Positions 1-9,000 of a stretch of DNA of 36,191 nucleotides are shown in pieces. The notes under the pieces were generated by a model that was given only the letters and a program-made list of their open reading frames with translations, did no database searches and was not told where the DNA came from. How positions within the stretch are numbered: position 1 is the stretch's first letter; each line of letters opens with the position of its first letter. The stretch covers positions 1 to 36,191 of the IMG/VR virus record IMGVR_UViG_3300044511_000068, one strand, 5' to 3'. A program made the position numbers and the translations under genes. The stretch is from a virus.

Positions 1-2190
1 CTTAGAATCTAGAGCTGTTTGAGTAGCAGTTGATATAGGTTTACTTAAGTCAGAGGTATTATCTACATTACCAAGACCAACATCAGCTTTAACTAAAGTC
101 ACAACTCCAGTTTTTCCAGCAACAGAATCAACTGCACCTGAAGTTATATAGATATATGCTGAACCGCTCCATCTATATGTCTTGTTAGTATCTAAGGCTA
201 TGTAAATCTTGCCAGATTCTCCTGTTCCAGGAAACCCTGCTAGGTTAGTGAACTCAAGAACATCATCAACATAGGATGGTAATCTAGCAGAATTAATTGT
301 TCCAGATGTTATCTTAGATGCATCTAAAGAGGTAATAGTAGCATCACTATGGGTGTGACTGGTATTAGACTTAGAATCTAGTGCTGTTTGAGTAGCAGTT
401 GAGATAGGTTTGCTCAGGTCAGATGTATTATCTACATTACCAAGACCAACATCAGCTTTAGCTAAAGTTACAACCCCAGTTTTTCCGGCAACAGAAGTAA
501 CAGCATCAGCAGGTAATGATACCCATGACATTGAACCAGCTGTTGCACCAGCAGTTAGAACTTTACCAGCATTAGCTGTCCCAGTAGCTGGTACATGTAA
601 TGAACCATCTGTACTTGGATGTACATAATTATTAGCACTAGTAGCAATACCATCTAGCTTAGATTTATCTGTACTTGACATTAAGCCAGCAACAGTTGTA
701 GTAGCATCACTATGGGTGTGACTGGTATTAGACTTAGAATCTAAAGCTGTTTGAGTTGCAGTTGATATAGGCTTACTTAAGTCAGAGGTATTATCTACAC
801 TACCAAGACCAACATCAGCTTTGGCTAAAGTCACAACTCCAGTTTTTCCAGCAACAGAAGTAACAGCATCAGCAGGTAATGATACCCATGACATTGAACC
901 AGCTGTTGCACCAGCAGTTAGAACTTTACCAGCATTAGCTGTCCCAGTAGCTGGTACATGTAATGAACCATCTGTACTTGGATGTACATAATTATTAGCA
1001 CTAGTAGCAATACCATCTAGCTTAGATTTATCTGTACTTGACATTAAGCCAGCAACAGTTGTAGTAGCATCACTATGGGTGTGACTGGTATTAGACTTAG
1101 AATCTAGTGCTGTTTGAGTAGCAGTTGAGATAGGTTTGCTCAGGTCAGAGGTATTATCTACATTACCAAGTTGAACATCAGCTTTAGCTAAAGTCACAAC
1201 TCCAGTTTTTCCAGCAACAGAAGTAACAGCATCAGCAGGTAATGGTACCCATGACATTGAACCAGCTGTTCCACCAGCAGTTAGAACTTTACCAGCATTA
1301 GTTGTCCCAGTAGCTGGTACATGTAATGAACCATCTGTACTTGGATGTACATAATTATTAGCACTAGTAGCAATACCATCTAGCTTAGATTTATCTGTAC
1401 TTGACATTAAGCCAGCAACAGTTGTAGTAGCATCACTATGGGTGTGACTGGTATTAGACTTAGAATCTAAAGCTGTTTGAGTTGCAGTTGATATAGGCTT
1501 ACTTAAGTCAGAGGTATTATCTACACTACCAAGACCAACATCAGCTTTGGCTAAAGTCACAACTCCAGTTTTTCCAGCAACAGAAGTAACAGCATCAGCA
1601 GGTAATGATACCCATGACATTGAACCAGCTGTTGCACCAGCAGTTAGAACTTTACCAGCATTAGCTGTCCCAGTAGCTGGTACATGTAATGAACCATCTG
1701 TACTTGGATGTACATAATTATTAGCACTAGTAGCAATACCATCTAGCTTAGATTTATCTGTACTTGACATTAAACCAGCAGCAGATGTAGTAGCATTACT
1801 TGAGTTGTAAGGGGCGTAGCCAAGAGCGGTCGTGATCTGTCCACTTGTTATACTGGTAACAGTTGTAGCGTTACCTGTAATACTGATGCCCCAGGTGCCA
1901 CTTGCATTACCTCCCGTTAAAGTGGGAGAGTAGGAGCTGTAGTTGCCTGCATGAAGAACTTGACTACCTGCTTGTGTGATTGCTCCTGTGGCATTAAACG
2001 TCCCACCAACATCCAACCTATACGCAGGGGTCGTAATTCCAATACCAAGGTTAGTGCCATCAAACACCAACCCGTTCCCGCTTGTCGCCATCTTACTGTC
2101 ATTCAAGTAGAGCACGCCATTGACAATACCAGTGGTAAACTCTACTTTTGGGGTGATGATACCATTCTTTACTTTAAATTCATTACTCAT
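1..2190 (-). CDS. Repetitive tail fibre protein, 3' end beyond the left edge
   Basis: The reading frame opens with ATG at 2190, preceded by AGGG seven bases upstream, and stays open to base 1, giving at least 730 residues with no stop. The N-terminus (MSNEFKVKNGIITPKVEF) leads into a segment of the fibre type GTFNATGAITQAGSQVLHAGNY. After that come tandem units of 121 residues containing VTSVAGKTGVVTLAKADV, VDNTSDLSKPISTATQTAL and TSTDKSKLDGIATSANNYVHP-like stretches. VAGKTGVVTL...VDNTSDLSKP is the classic phage tail fibre repeat. The unit nearest the edge differs and carries YVDDVLEFTNLAGFPGTGES followed by KIYIALDTNKTYRWSG, another common fibre motif. It is the last visible gene of the tail operon, so it probably forms a trimeric fibre for host contact. 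The C-terminal receptor-binding part is not in the window. Confidence 0.9.
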   Translation of the reverse strand, partial: MSNEFKVKNGIITPKVEFTTGIVNGVLYLNDSKMATSGNGLVFDGTNLGIGITTPAYRLDVGGTFNATGAITQAGSQVLHAGNYSSYSPTLTGGNASGTWGISITGNATTVTSITSGQITTALGYAPYNSSNATTSAAGLMSSTDKSKLDGIATSANNYVHPSTDGSLHVPATGTANAGKVLTAGATAGSMSWVSLPADAVTSVAGKTGVVTLAKADVGLGSVDNTSDLSKPISTATQTALDSKSNTSHTHSDATTTVAGLMSSTDKSKLDGIATSANNYVHPSTDGSLHVPATGTTNAGKVLTAGGTAGSMSWVPLPADAVTSVAGKTGVVTLAKADVQLGNVDNTSDLSKPISTATQTALDSKSNTSHTHSDATTTVAGLMSSTDKSKLDGIATSANNYVHPSTDGSLHVPATGTANAGKVLTAGATAGSMSWVSLPADAVTSVAGKTGVVTLAKADVGLGSVDNTSDLSKPISTATQTALDSKSNTSHTHSDATTTVAGLMSSTDKSKLDGIATSANNYVHPSTDGSLHVPATGTANAGKVLTAGATAGSMSWVSLPADAVTSVAGKTGVVTLAKADVGLGNVDNTSDLSKPISTATQTALDSKSNTSHTHSDATITSLDASKITSGTINSARLPSYVDDVLEFTNLAGFPGTGESGKIYIALDTNKTYRWSGSAYIYITSGAVDSVAGKTGVVTLVKADVGLGNVDNTSDLSKPISTATQTALDSK
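361..1785 (-). repeat. Four tandem 363-bp (121-residue) units within the fibre gene
   Basis: The word GGTATTAGACTTAGAATCTA (plus-strand reading) starts at 361, 724, 1087 and 1450, exactly 363 bp apart. Units starting at 724 and 1450 are almost identical to each other (for example TAAAGCTGTTTGAGTTGCAG in both). Units starting at 361 and 1087 share a different variant (TAGTGCTGTTTGAGTAGCAG). The array therefore has an A-B-A-B pattern with a 726-bp higher-order period. Similarity is lost near 1785, and left of 361 a diverged unit with a different centre continues to the edge. Confidence 0.93.
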
Positions 2191-2210
2191 CTCGTTTCCC
2201 TATCTACGAG

Positions 2211-2232
2211 AGGTGTGGCGTACGCCACACCT
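2211..2232. other. Perfect 22-bp palindrome between fibre genes
   Basis: AGGTGTGGCG followed by TACGCCACACCT is a perfect inverted repeat in the 50-bp gap between two fibre genes. It would fold into a GC-rich stem in the late transcript. There is no U-run on the minus strand, so it is more likely a processing, stability or partial-termination element than a classic terminator. Confidence 0.6.
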
Positions 2233-2240
2233 TCTTTAAA

Positions 2241-3470
2241 TTAAACAGCTAGTATTGTACGCTCTATCATAATAGTTGCTGCTGTAGCCGAAGCCATTGT
2301 AACTAGAAGCCTTACATTTCCTGCACTAACATCACTGGTAATAGTGGCCAAACCTCCGTTAGTTTCTAAGACCCCATACTCTGTCATACTAGTAGTAGTA
2401 CCATTATGTATAACTAGTACCTCCGAGACCTGATAATTAGCCCCTTGAGTGATTTGAACTATATACTTAGCACTACGATAAGTAGAGAGACTAAAAGTAT
2501 CTATAGCAGTAGTACTAGTAGCAGCGACACTAGTGGATAGCCCGGAGTGATAGGCATTAGCACTGCCCAGTCCACTAACTTTTATAGCATCACTAGCACT
2601 GTCCATGCTCAGCTCAATGCCAGGGCCGCTTACAAAGGTTAAACCGTCGGAAGTTGAGTCAGGGCTTGTGCTGCCTGTAGTAGCCCAAGTATACTCAGTA
2701 TCAGTATTATCTATAGAGTACTGAGTAAAAGTGCTAGGCTTATTTAAGATGTCAGACCACTCTAGGTTAGCATCTAAAGTGCCTTTAGTGCCACTAAATA
2801 CCTCACTAGTATTAGTTGCATCAGGTATGAAAGTGAACTTACCTGTGCTATCATCAAAACCAAAGAAGCCGAGTTTAGCAGTTGCCCCATTATGCCACTT
2901 AAACTCTATACCTCTATCTTTGTTGTCGTCGCTAGTGGGAGCAGCTTCTCCTCCCAAAGTTAGAACAGGGTCACTAACTGTCTGTACAGTACTATTAATA
3001 GTAGTTGTAGTACCGTCCACCTGTAAGTTACCCTTAATAGTAAGAGTACCTGTATTATCCCCATAGGATGCAGGGTCAATAACTGCATTAGCGGGGAGTT
3101 TTAAGTTGCCCGTTAAGGTTAAATCTGCAAAAGTAGGGCTCGCATTAGTGTGTATATCTTGCGGCAAACTTAAAGTAACTGTAGCAGTCTCAGTACCACT
3201 ACCAGATACCAAAATCTGATTAGCCGTACCACTGACTGTAGCGACATAGTTGCCTGTAGTATCTACTCCAAGAGCTACACTATTTGCCACTATAGTAGCT
3301 GTAAGGGTTACATCACTGTCTCCCTTAATACTAACACTACCGCTTAAATCTCCTGCCAAATTTATGGTTCTAGCAGTGAGCCAGCTAGGTGCAGGTACTA
3401 ACAACGTACCACTGCTATTAACTACATCGACGTTCCCTACTCGTAACCCTTCTTTTATTTTAAAAGCCAT
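2241..3470 (-). CDS. Virion structural or tail fibre protein
   Basis: A 409-residue protein with a clear AGGAGG four bases before the ATG. The N-terminus (MAFKIKEGLRVGNVDVVN) is typical of phage fibre-associated proteins. The first 130 residues are rich in T, S, V and G and suggest beta structure. The middle contains TLTIKGNLQVDGTTTTINS, then LTLGG, SDDNKDRGIEFKWH and LGFFGFDDSTGKFTFIPDA. I recognise this stretch as a recurrent block in structural proteins of marine and freshwater phages. The C-terminal third (from about residue 290) is a separate beta-rich domain ending in MIERTILAV. The gene lies between two other fibre genes, so it is probably part of the adsorption apparatus. No enzymatic motif is visible, and the exact position in the particle is inferred. 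Confidence 0.8.
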   Translation of the reverse strand: MAFKIKEGLRVGNVDVVNSSGTLLVPAPSWLTARTINLAGDLSGSVSIKGDSDVTLTATIVANSVALGVDTTGNYVATVSGTANQILVSGSGTETATVTLSLPQDIHTNASPTFADLTLTGNLKLPANAVIDPASYGDNTGTLTIKGNLQVDGTTTTINSTVQTVSDPVLTLGGEAAPTSDDNKDRGIEFKWHNGATAKLGFFGFDDSTGKFTFIPDATNTSEVFSGTKGTLDANLEWSDILNKPSTFTQYSIDNTDTEYTWATTGSTSPDSTSDGLTFVSGPGIELSMDSASDAIKVSGLGSANAYHSGLSTSVAATSTTAIDTFSLSTYRSAKYIVQITQGANYQVSEVLVIHNGTTTSMTEYGVLETNGGLATITSDVSAGNVRLLVTMASATAATIMIERTILAV

Positions 3471-3478
3471 AGATCCTC

Positions 3479-4282
3479 CTAGATCATTTTTCTAAACTTA
3501 AATACGTAGTTAGCTGAAGAAGCATTACTAGTATTAGAGTAAATTTGTAGTTTCAAATTTGTGTTCTCTACCACACTAGAGCGATAAGTTCGCAAGTATA
3601 AACCCCCCTCTCCACTACCTCCCGCCCTGTGTAATACTAACTCATCTGTGGGTATCTCCAAAGAAGAGGAAGTGGAAGACGCATACCAACTCAGTACCCC
3701 CGAATAGTATTCATTATTATTAGTACCTCCGGAGCTTATATCATTTGCGTATAGCTGTACTAAGTAGGTACCTGTAGCTAAATCATTATAGGCTATACCA
3801 GTATCTTGCCAGTCGGTACTTAAAGTTAGACTTTTAGTAAATTGATACTGAGGATCAGGGTCAGCTTTCTGAGACAAGACAGTATATATATGAGTTTTGT
3901 CCACTAGATAGGTTGGCAGAGATACCCCATCTATAATACCGTAACCTGCTAAAGTATTAGGTGTAGAGTCTACTGTTAAAATACTCCAGGCAAGGTTAGG
4001 AATATCTGAGGCCACTAAAGTAGTCCCTGTGGTGACCCTGCCCGTGCTGTCTACGCCTACTTTAGTATAAGTGCCTGGAACTACTCCCGTAGTAGGCACT
4101 AAAGAAGCTAACCAGTCTGCTTGAGTGCCGATAAAACCGTTCTCTAAAGCTATTTGGTAGGCACTTGGTCCTTCGAGGCCTGGGCTTTGTATTACTACTT
4201 GGTAGGCGCTTAACTTTTGCGTACCTGGCGGACTTTGTATTACTACTTGAGTAGTCAGAGGTTGAATATATACTTTATTCAT
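3479..4282 (-). CDS. Tail fibre or appendage protein
   Basis: A 267-residue protein whose ATG overlaps the stop of the upstream gene by one base (TAATG), so translation is probably coupled. The N-terminus holds a short internal repeat (VVIQSPPGTQKLSAYQ and VVIQSPGLEGPSAYQ). It is followed by ALENGFIGTQADWLASL, a motif common in fibre proteins next to collagen-like segments. Residues around 75-95 (GTYTKVGVDSTGRVTTGTTL) are another widespread fibre motif. The C-terminal 120 residues (from DWQDTGIAYNDLATGTYLVQ) look like a compact beta-sandwich head domain. By position and composition it is a fibre or fibre-tip subunit. A receptor-binding role is plausible but cannot be shown from sequence. Confidence 0.78.
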   Translation of the reverse strand: MNKVYIQPLTTQVVIQSPPGTQKLSAYQVVIQSPGLEGPSAYQIALENGFIGTQADWLASLVPTTGVVPGTYTKVGVDSTGRVTTGTTLVASDIPNLAWSILTVDSTPNTLAGYGIIDGVSLPTYLVDKTHIYTVLSQKADPDPQYQFTKSLTLSTDWQDTGIAYNDLATGTYLVQLYANDISSGGTNNNEYYSGVLSWYASSTSSSLEIPTDELVLHRAGGSGEGGLYLRTYRSSVVENTNLKLQIYSNTSNASSANYVFKFRKMI

Positions 4283-4629
4283 TATTTAGTTACCTCCCCC
4301 TCAACTAAAAACTGCCCCTCTAATAACCTAGTAACCATACCCGTGGGGCTTGTCAGCTCTAAATCATACACATAGTTTCGAGGCTCTATATTTGTAGTAG
4401 TACTAGCCGGTAGACTAAGCTTTATTACACCTTCTGGCAATAGTTGTATACCGTTACTAGAAGTGGATAACTCTACTACTACTACTTCTGAAGTTTTATC
4501 TGTTCTTACCTGTAAAGCCGCTGTATAGCCTAGTACATTAATAGGCGCGTCACTAGAATCTTTCCATTGTAGTTGAAGGGCGAAAGTAGCTCCTTGCTCG
4601 CATATAATTTTATACTTACCCGCGCTCAT
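4282..4629 (-). CDS. Small beta-rich tail appendage protein
   Basis: About 115 residues from the ATG at 4629 (MSAGKYKIICEQGATFALQL). A GTG four codons upstream at 4641 would extend it, but it lies inside the G-run that best serves as ribosome site for 4629. The start overlaps the S74 fibre gene by 14 bp and the stop overlaps the next gene by one base. The content is mainly beta: a QGATFALQLQWKDSSDAPI strand pair, GYTAALQVRTD, and YVYDLELTSPTGMVTRLLEG. This pattern resembles the immunoglobulin-like N-terminal fold of baseplate upper proteins and small adaptors that attach fibres. The family assignment is inference from pattern; only its place among fibre genes is certain. Confidence 0.7.
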   Translation of the reverse strand: MSAGKYKIICEQGATFALQLQWKDSSDAPINVLGYTAALQVRTDKTSEVVVVELSTSSNGIQLLPEGVIKLSLPASTTTNIEPRNYVYDLELTSPTGMVTRLLEGQFLVEGEVTK

Positions 4630-6061
4630 TATGCCCCCCACTTATTTTTAAGTCTAATTCTTTTATTGCTTCTATAAGTAAAGCCACTACTTTATCATAC
4701 TTCACAGCTTTATATCCATCGTCTCTAGTAACTACTAGTTCAGGAAGTACGCTCTCTAGTTCTTGAGCTATAAGCCCAATATCTTTTTTTCGTAGAAAGT
4801 ACTCATCTTCTCCCCCATGCTTTGCTACATACTCATCTGTCCAATCAAAAGTATTACCGCTTAACTTACGAACTTTCTCCAAGGCATTAGGTATAGGCTG
4901 GATATTTGTCTTTAATCTCGAGTCGGAGCTATAATAAGCTGTAATATCTCCTCCCGCCCTTAAATCTCCGGCAACTCCTGAAGCTGCGGCTCCTACGCCT
5001 AAACTATTTACTTGATAATTATTATTAGTATTTAAAGACTCTGCACTAGTCGCGTTAGTCGCGTTAGTCGCGTTAGTCGCGTTAGTCGCGTTAGTCGCGT
5101 TAGTCGCGTTAGTCGCGTTAGTCGCGTTACCTACAGTTATATTAGCCCAGTTTGCTATATTTACTAAAGCCCTATTACTATCTATAACGGTGGTACCGTT
5201 AATTTTATACTCGACCAGGGCGTTAACTTTAATAGTGCTAATAGTTCCTGTATAAGGGTTGAAGTATAGTTGATTAGCCTCTGCCCCCGACCCTGTCGCA
5301 AGTCGCATAGTTGCCCCTGCACTATTATGCTCCGCAAATACTATATTAAACGAGGCATTCGTAGATGTAGAGGTGGTAGGAACAAAAGTAGCAACCCCAG
5401 CAGTAGTTGCTGTACTGGCGGAGGTAGCATTACCAGTTAAGTTGCCACTAAAAGTAGCTGCAGTTAAAGTACCCGTACTTGGGGTATACTTTAAGGCAGT
5501 ATTACTGTACAAAGTCTCCGGGGTAGCAGTAGTATTATTAGAGTCAACAAAAGTTAGGTAATGTTCTGCAGCTGCAGTAGTTGCAGTAGTTTGTACCTTA
5601 GAAGAGCTGGTAGAGGTGTTAGCATTACCGTCTAAGCTGCCACTAAAAGTAGTTGTAGCTAAAGTACCCGTACTTGGGGTATACTTTAAGGCAGTATTAC
5701 TGTACAAAGTCTCCGAGGTAGCGGTAGAATTGTTAGAATCAACAAAAGTTAGGTAGTGTTCTGCAGCTGCAGTAGTTGCAGTAGTTTGTGTAGCTATAGC
5801 AGTACTAGCTGTCTTAGCTTTTATATCATACTCAGCCTCTAAGTCAGCCCAGGCAACCCCGTTATACTTCTCCCATTTTTTATTTGAGGCAGACCACCTG
5901 ATAAAATTAGTTTGAGGGGTTACCGCAGTACCTGCGGCCCCTCCTAGGCTAGAGATAACCCCGGGGTCTAGCCCATAAGCCAGGTCCTTGAACCTATTAT
6001 CTAGTTCTGTTAGTACGCTAGCATAGTTTGACGTTAATGTAGGGAGGCTCCAATTTGCCAT
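4616..6061 (-). CDS. Tail fibre with C-terminal S74 self-cleaving chaperone domain
   Basis: A 481-residue fibre protein. From residue 379 (SDSRLKTNIQP) the last 103 residues match the intramolecular chaperone/peptidase S74 domain: SDSRLK at the cleavage point, then DIGLIAQELESVLPELV and a YDKVVALLIEAIKEL helix. In this family the domain helps trimerise the fibre and then cuts itself off. N-terminal residues 1-75 include a segment (KKWEKYNGVAWADLEAEYDI) that may attach to the tail. Residues about 92-200 contain two copies of a 45-residue block (AEHYLTFVDSNN...LYSNTALKYTPSTGTL). Residues about 312-339 consist of nine NAT triplets. AGAGG lies nine bases before the ATG. The gene follows J directly, as side or central fibre genes often do. 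Confidence 0.9.
   Translation of the reverse strand: MANWSLPTLTSNYASVLTELDNRFKDLAYGLDPGVISSLGGAAGTAVTPQTNFIRWSASNKKWEKYNGVAWADLEAEYDIKAKTASTAIATQTTATTAAAEHYLTFVDSNNSTATSETLYSNTALKYTPSTGTLATTTFSGSLDGNANTSTSSSKVQTTATTAAAEHYLTFVDSNNTTATPETLYSNTALKYTPSTGTLTAATFSGNLTGNATSASTATTAGVATFVPTTSTSTNASFNIVFAEHNSAGATMRLATGSGAEANQLYFNPYTGTISTIKVNALVEYKINGTTVIDSNRALVNIANWANITVGNATNATNATNATNATNATNATNATNATSAESLNTNNNYQVNSLGVGAAASGVAGDLRAGGDITAYYSSDSRLKTNIQPIPNALEKVRKLSGNTFDWTDEYVAKHGGEDEYFLRKKDIGLIAQELESVLPELVVTRDDGYKAVKYDKVVALLIEAIKELDLKISGGHNERG
5054..5125 (-). repeat. 9-bp minisatellite coding for (NAT)n
   Basis: Eight perfect head-to-tail copies of GTTAGTCGC (plus-strand reading), with partial copies on both flanks. 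It encodes an uninterrupted run of nine Asn-Ala-Thr triplets in the fibre shaft. Copies are identical at third positions, which indicates recent slippage rather than old selection. The length is a multiple of three, so gains and losses of units keep the frame. Confidence 0.95.
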
Positions 6062-6063
6062 AG

Positions 6064-9000
6064 TTAAAATCCTCTTACTGTATAGCTACATGACGCGCTA
6101 ACTCTAGTGCCCGCAGCATTAAATAATAATACCCTGAAAAACCCTGGTTTAGCCGCATCTACATAATCGTATACTGCAGTTATAGCTTGCGTGCTATTGG
6201 CGGATAAAACTATAGCATCTATATCTATAAATTCAGGAGTACTGCTGATAGTTTTATCAGAAGTTACGAATACTAAAGAACCGTTTATATCTATAGTGGG
6301 GCTGCTGATATTGCGAGTGATACTTACAGTATCTTTAGCATATAGCTCGCTGCCGGCTACTCCAGTAAGTTTTATCCCCTTACTGACAGACACACTACCA
6401 CTAGTAGTAAGGTTTAACTCTGTGTTAACTGTAAAACTGCCACTAGTAGTGCTAGCAATCTTGTACACATTATCTTTAGCTCCTCCACTAGAAAAGTCTA
6501 AAATTACTAACTCATTTATAGCTAGGCTGTGGGGGCAGGTGACTGTAATGGTAGTACCTACCTGTGAGTACGTTCCTGTGTACATACTTAAGTCAATTAT
6601 ATCATCAACAGATAGATTATGGTTGTTATTCGGCATATTAATAACTATATTATTAGCAGTTTGTGAAAAGCTAGTCGCCGTTAAAGGCACCCTAGGAGTT
6701 AAAGTACCTGTAATAGTCTTCAACTTACTATCTAGTTTTACATTAACGCTTGCTAAGTCTATTAACCCCGAGAATTTAGGATTATATACGTGTACGTTAC
6801 CCGAGCTAAAGCCCTCTACAACAGAACTGACTACGGTAAATGTGTCAGTTGCGACTGTACTAATAGTATAGGAGTTGTCACTAGAGTTTTGAGCGTTACC
6901 GTCTATAAAATCTAGAAGAACTGTATCTCCTGCTACTAACCCGTGGTGGGGGCAAGATACTGTTATAATTGGGCTCTCTGAAAGAATATTATAAGTACCT
7001 AATTTGGCACTACTACTAGATAAAGTATATTTTACAAAACGAAAATTGCTAGAATAAGCGCTTGTACTATTTAGGAACTCGGTCCAAATAGTATCATCTA
7101 CAGTTCCGTGCAACGCTCCATTAATAAAATCTAAAACGACCACCTCCCCTGTACTAAGGTTGTGAGGAGTTAGAGTGGTGATTGTGACTACATTTCCGCC
7201 CCTAGTGTACTCTCCGGACAAGTTTTTGTTTAGAATACATAAAGTGCCTGCCGCAGTGCCGGAGGTACTGGTAAGTAAAGTAAACGTATTACCACCCGTA
7301 ACCGTGATAGTATATTCTTTCCCTAAGGCTGTGTATAAATCACAGTTATACGCAGGATTCCCACTAACTATCGTTTTTGTGGGGGTAATAGTAACTTTAC
7401 TACTCGGGATTACCGTTTTATAATCTATAACTTCTTCATAAAACGCGGAAGTGGTGCCAGGTGACGCATAGATAAACTGTTGGTCGTCTAAGGCGTCTTG
7501 TATTGTACTCCAGTTATGGTTAATAAAATGATCTTGCCAAGACTCTGTAGGATTAACGGGCATAAGCCTAGTCCCGTCTGAATCAACCATTATATTGTAG
7601 GAGTCCACGAAGGTAGCCCCTACACTACTACCTAGTACAGAATCCGTATCTACACTAAATTTAGTGTCCCTATCTGCTCGTAATATATAGTCAGGGGGTT
7701 GATTTACTGTAGCACTTCTACTTGTATAACTGCTTAGATTTCGTGCCGTATCTATAGCTGCTAACTCATAGGTATAAACATTTGAAGCAGTCTCTATAAC
7801 AGTAGTAAAACCCCCCGACTTCTCTCCGAGAATACTAAAGACTTCTACACCTTCCTTTATATACTTCTTTCTTAAGTAGTAGCTAACTATAGGCAGCTGT
7901 GTGGTGCTTACTGCATTCTCATTCCAGTATAGTAATACGTTATTATCAATAACAGAAACCTCTCGGATAGTCGGAGCACTAGGTAACTCAATGGTCAAGG
8001 TAGAGTTTTTCTTTCCTGAGCAGTTACCTAGCACATCGTATGCTCTAACCCAGAAACTCCTTGTACCTCCCCAATCTACGTCTTTTAGTATAAAAGTAGT
8101 ATAAGCTTTACCAATAGAGATAGCGTTATCACCCTCATAGTAACCAACCTCGTAATAGTCTATCGGAATAGTATTAGTTAGCGCACTCCAAGAAGCTTTA
8201 TATTGTGCCCCTTCTATTATTAAGTTAAACCCTTCTACCAAGCCGGGGGGAGCTAAAGTTATCACTCCAGTTTTTAGTACCGAACTGCTAGTGTAGTTAG
8301 GGGTATTAGTATCTACTTTTTGTATTTCTACGCTTAAGTCCCCTAAAGTATTTGGGGGCAGAGTTACTATTACGCTGTTATTTAAAGTCCCGGGGCTAGC
8401 AGGTACTTCATATGTAATATTATTAAACTTTACAATATAACCGCTAGCGCCTAAAGTATTTGGTGCTTTATTATCCGTCCAAGTTATTGTCGCGGTACTA
8501 CCGGTTATTCTACCTGTAATAGTAGAAGCTACAGGAGGCTGTGGCACCTCTACGAGTAAAGCAGCACTAGTCTCCTCACCTACAGCATCAGTATACTCAA
8601 GCCTGGAGCTTACAGCTCTAACAAAGAAAGCTCGAGAGCCTAGCCAATTTACCGAGCCTGAATAGTTTGTATTAGGTGTAGTAGTGATTAAGTTATTTGT
8701 GGCTAAACTTGTGTGATATATCTCATAGTGATCTATAGGGTACCCGTTGCTAATGACGGGAGGTACCCAAGCTAGCTCGAAGGTACTATCTACTAATGCA
8801 GCTGTTAAGGCAGAAGGAGCTTGCGGTGTAGAAATAGCAACACTAAGGTTTGCAGCTGTACGACTACAGATATCACTAGTGTCTACCGCTTTAATAAATA
8901 CGTTATAATTTTTTAAGCTATCCGTATATGTAAGTTTGTTGCCTACAGTAATAAACTTATCGGCGGTATCAGTTATATCATCAAAACTGCTTGCCGTGCC

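Noticed and set aside
410-628. Plus-strand frame opposite the fibre repeats
   Set aside because: It lies wholly within the minus-strand repeat gene, and its sequence is the antisense of that repeat.
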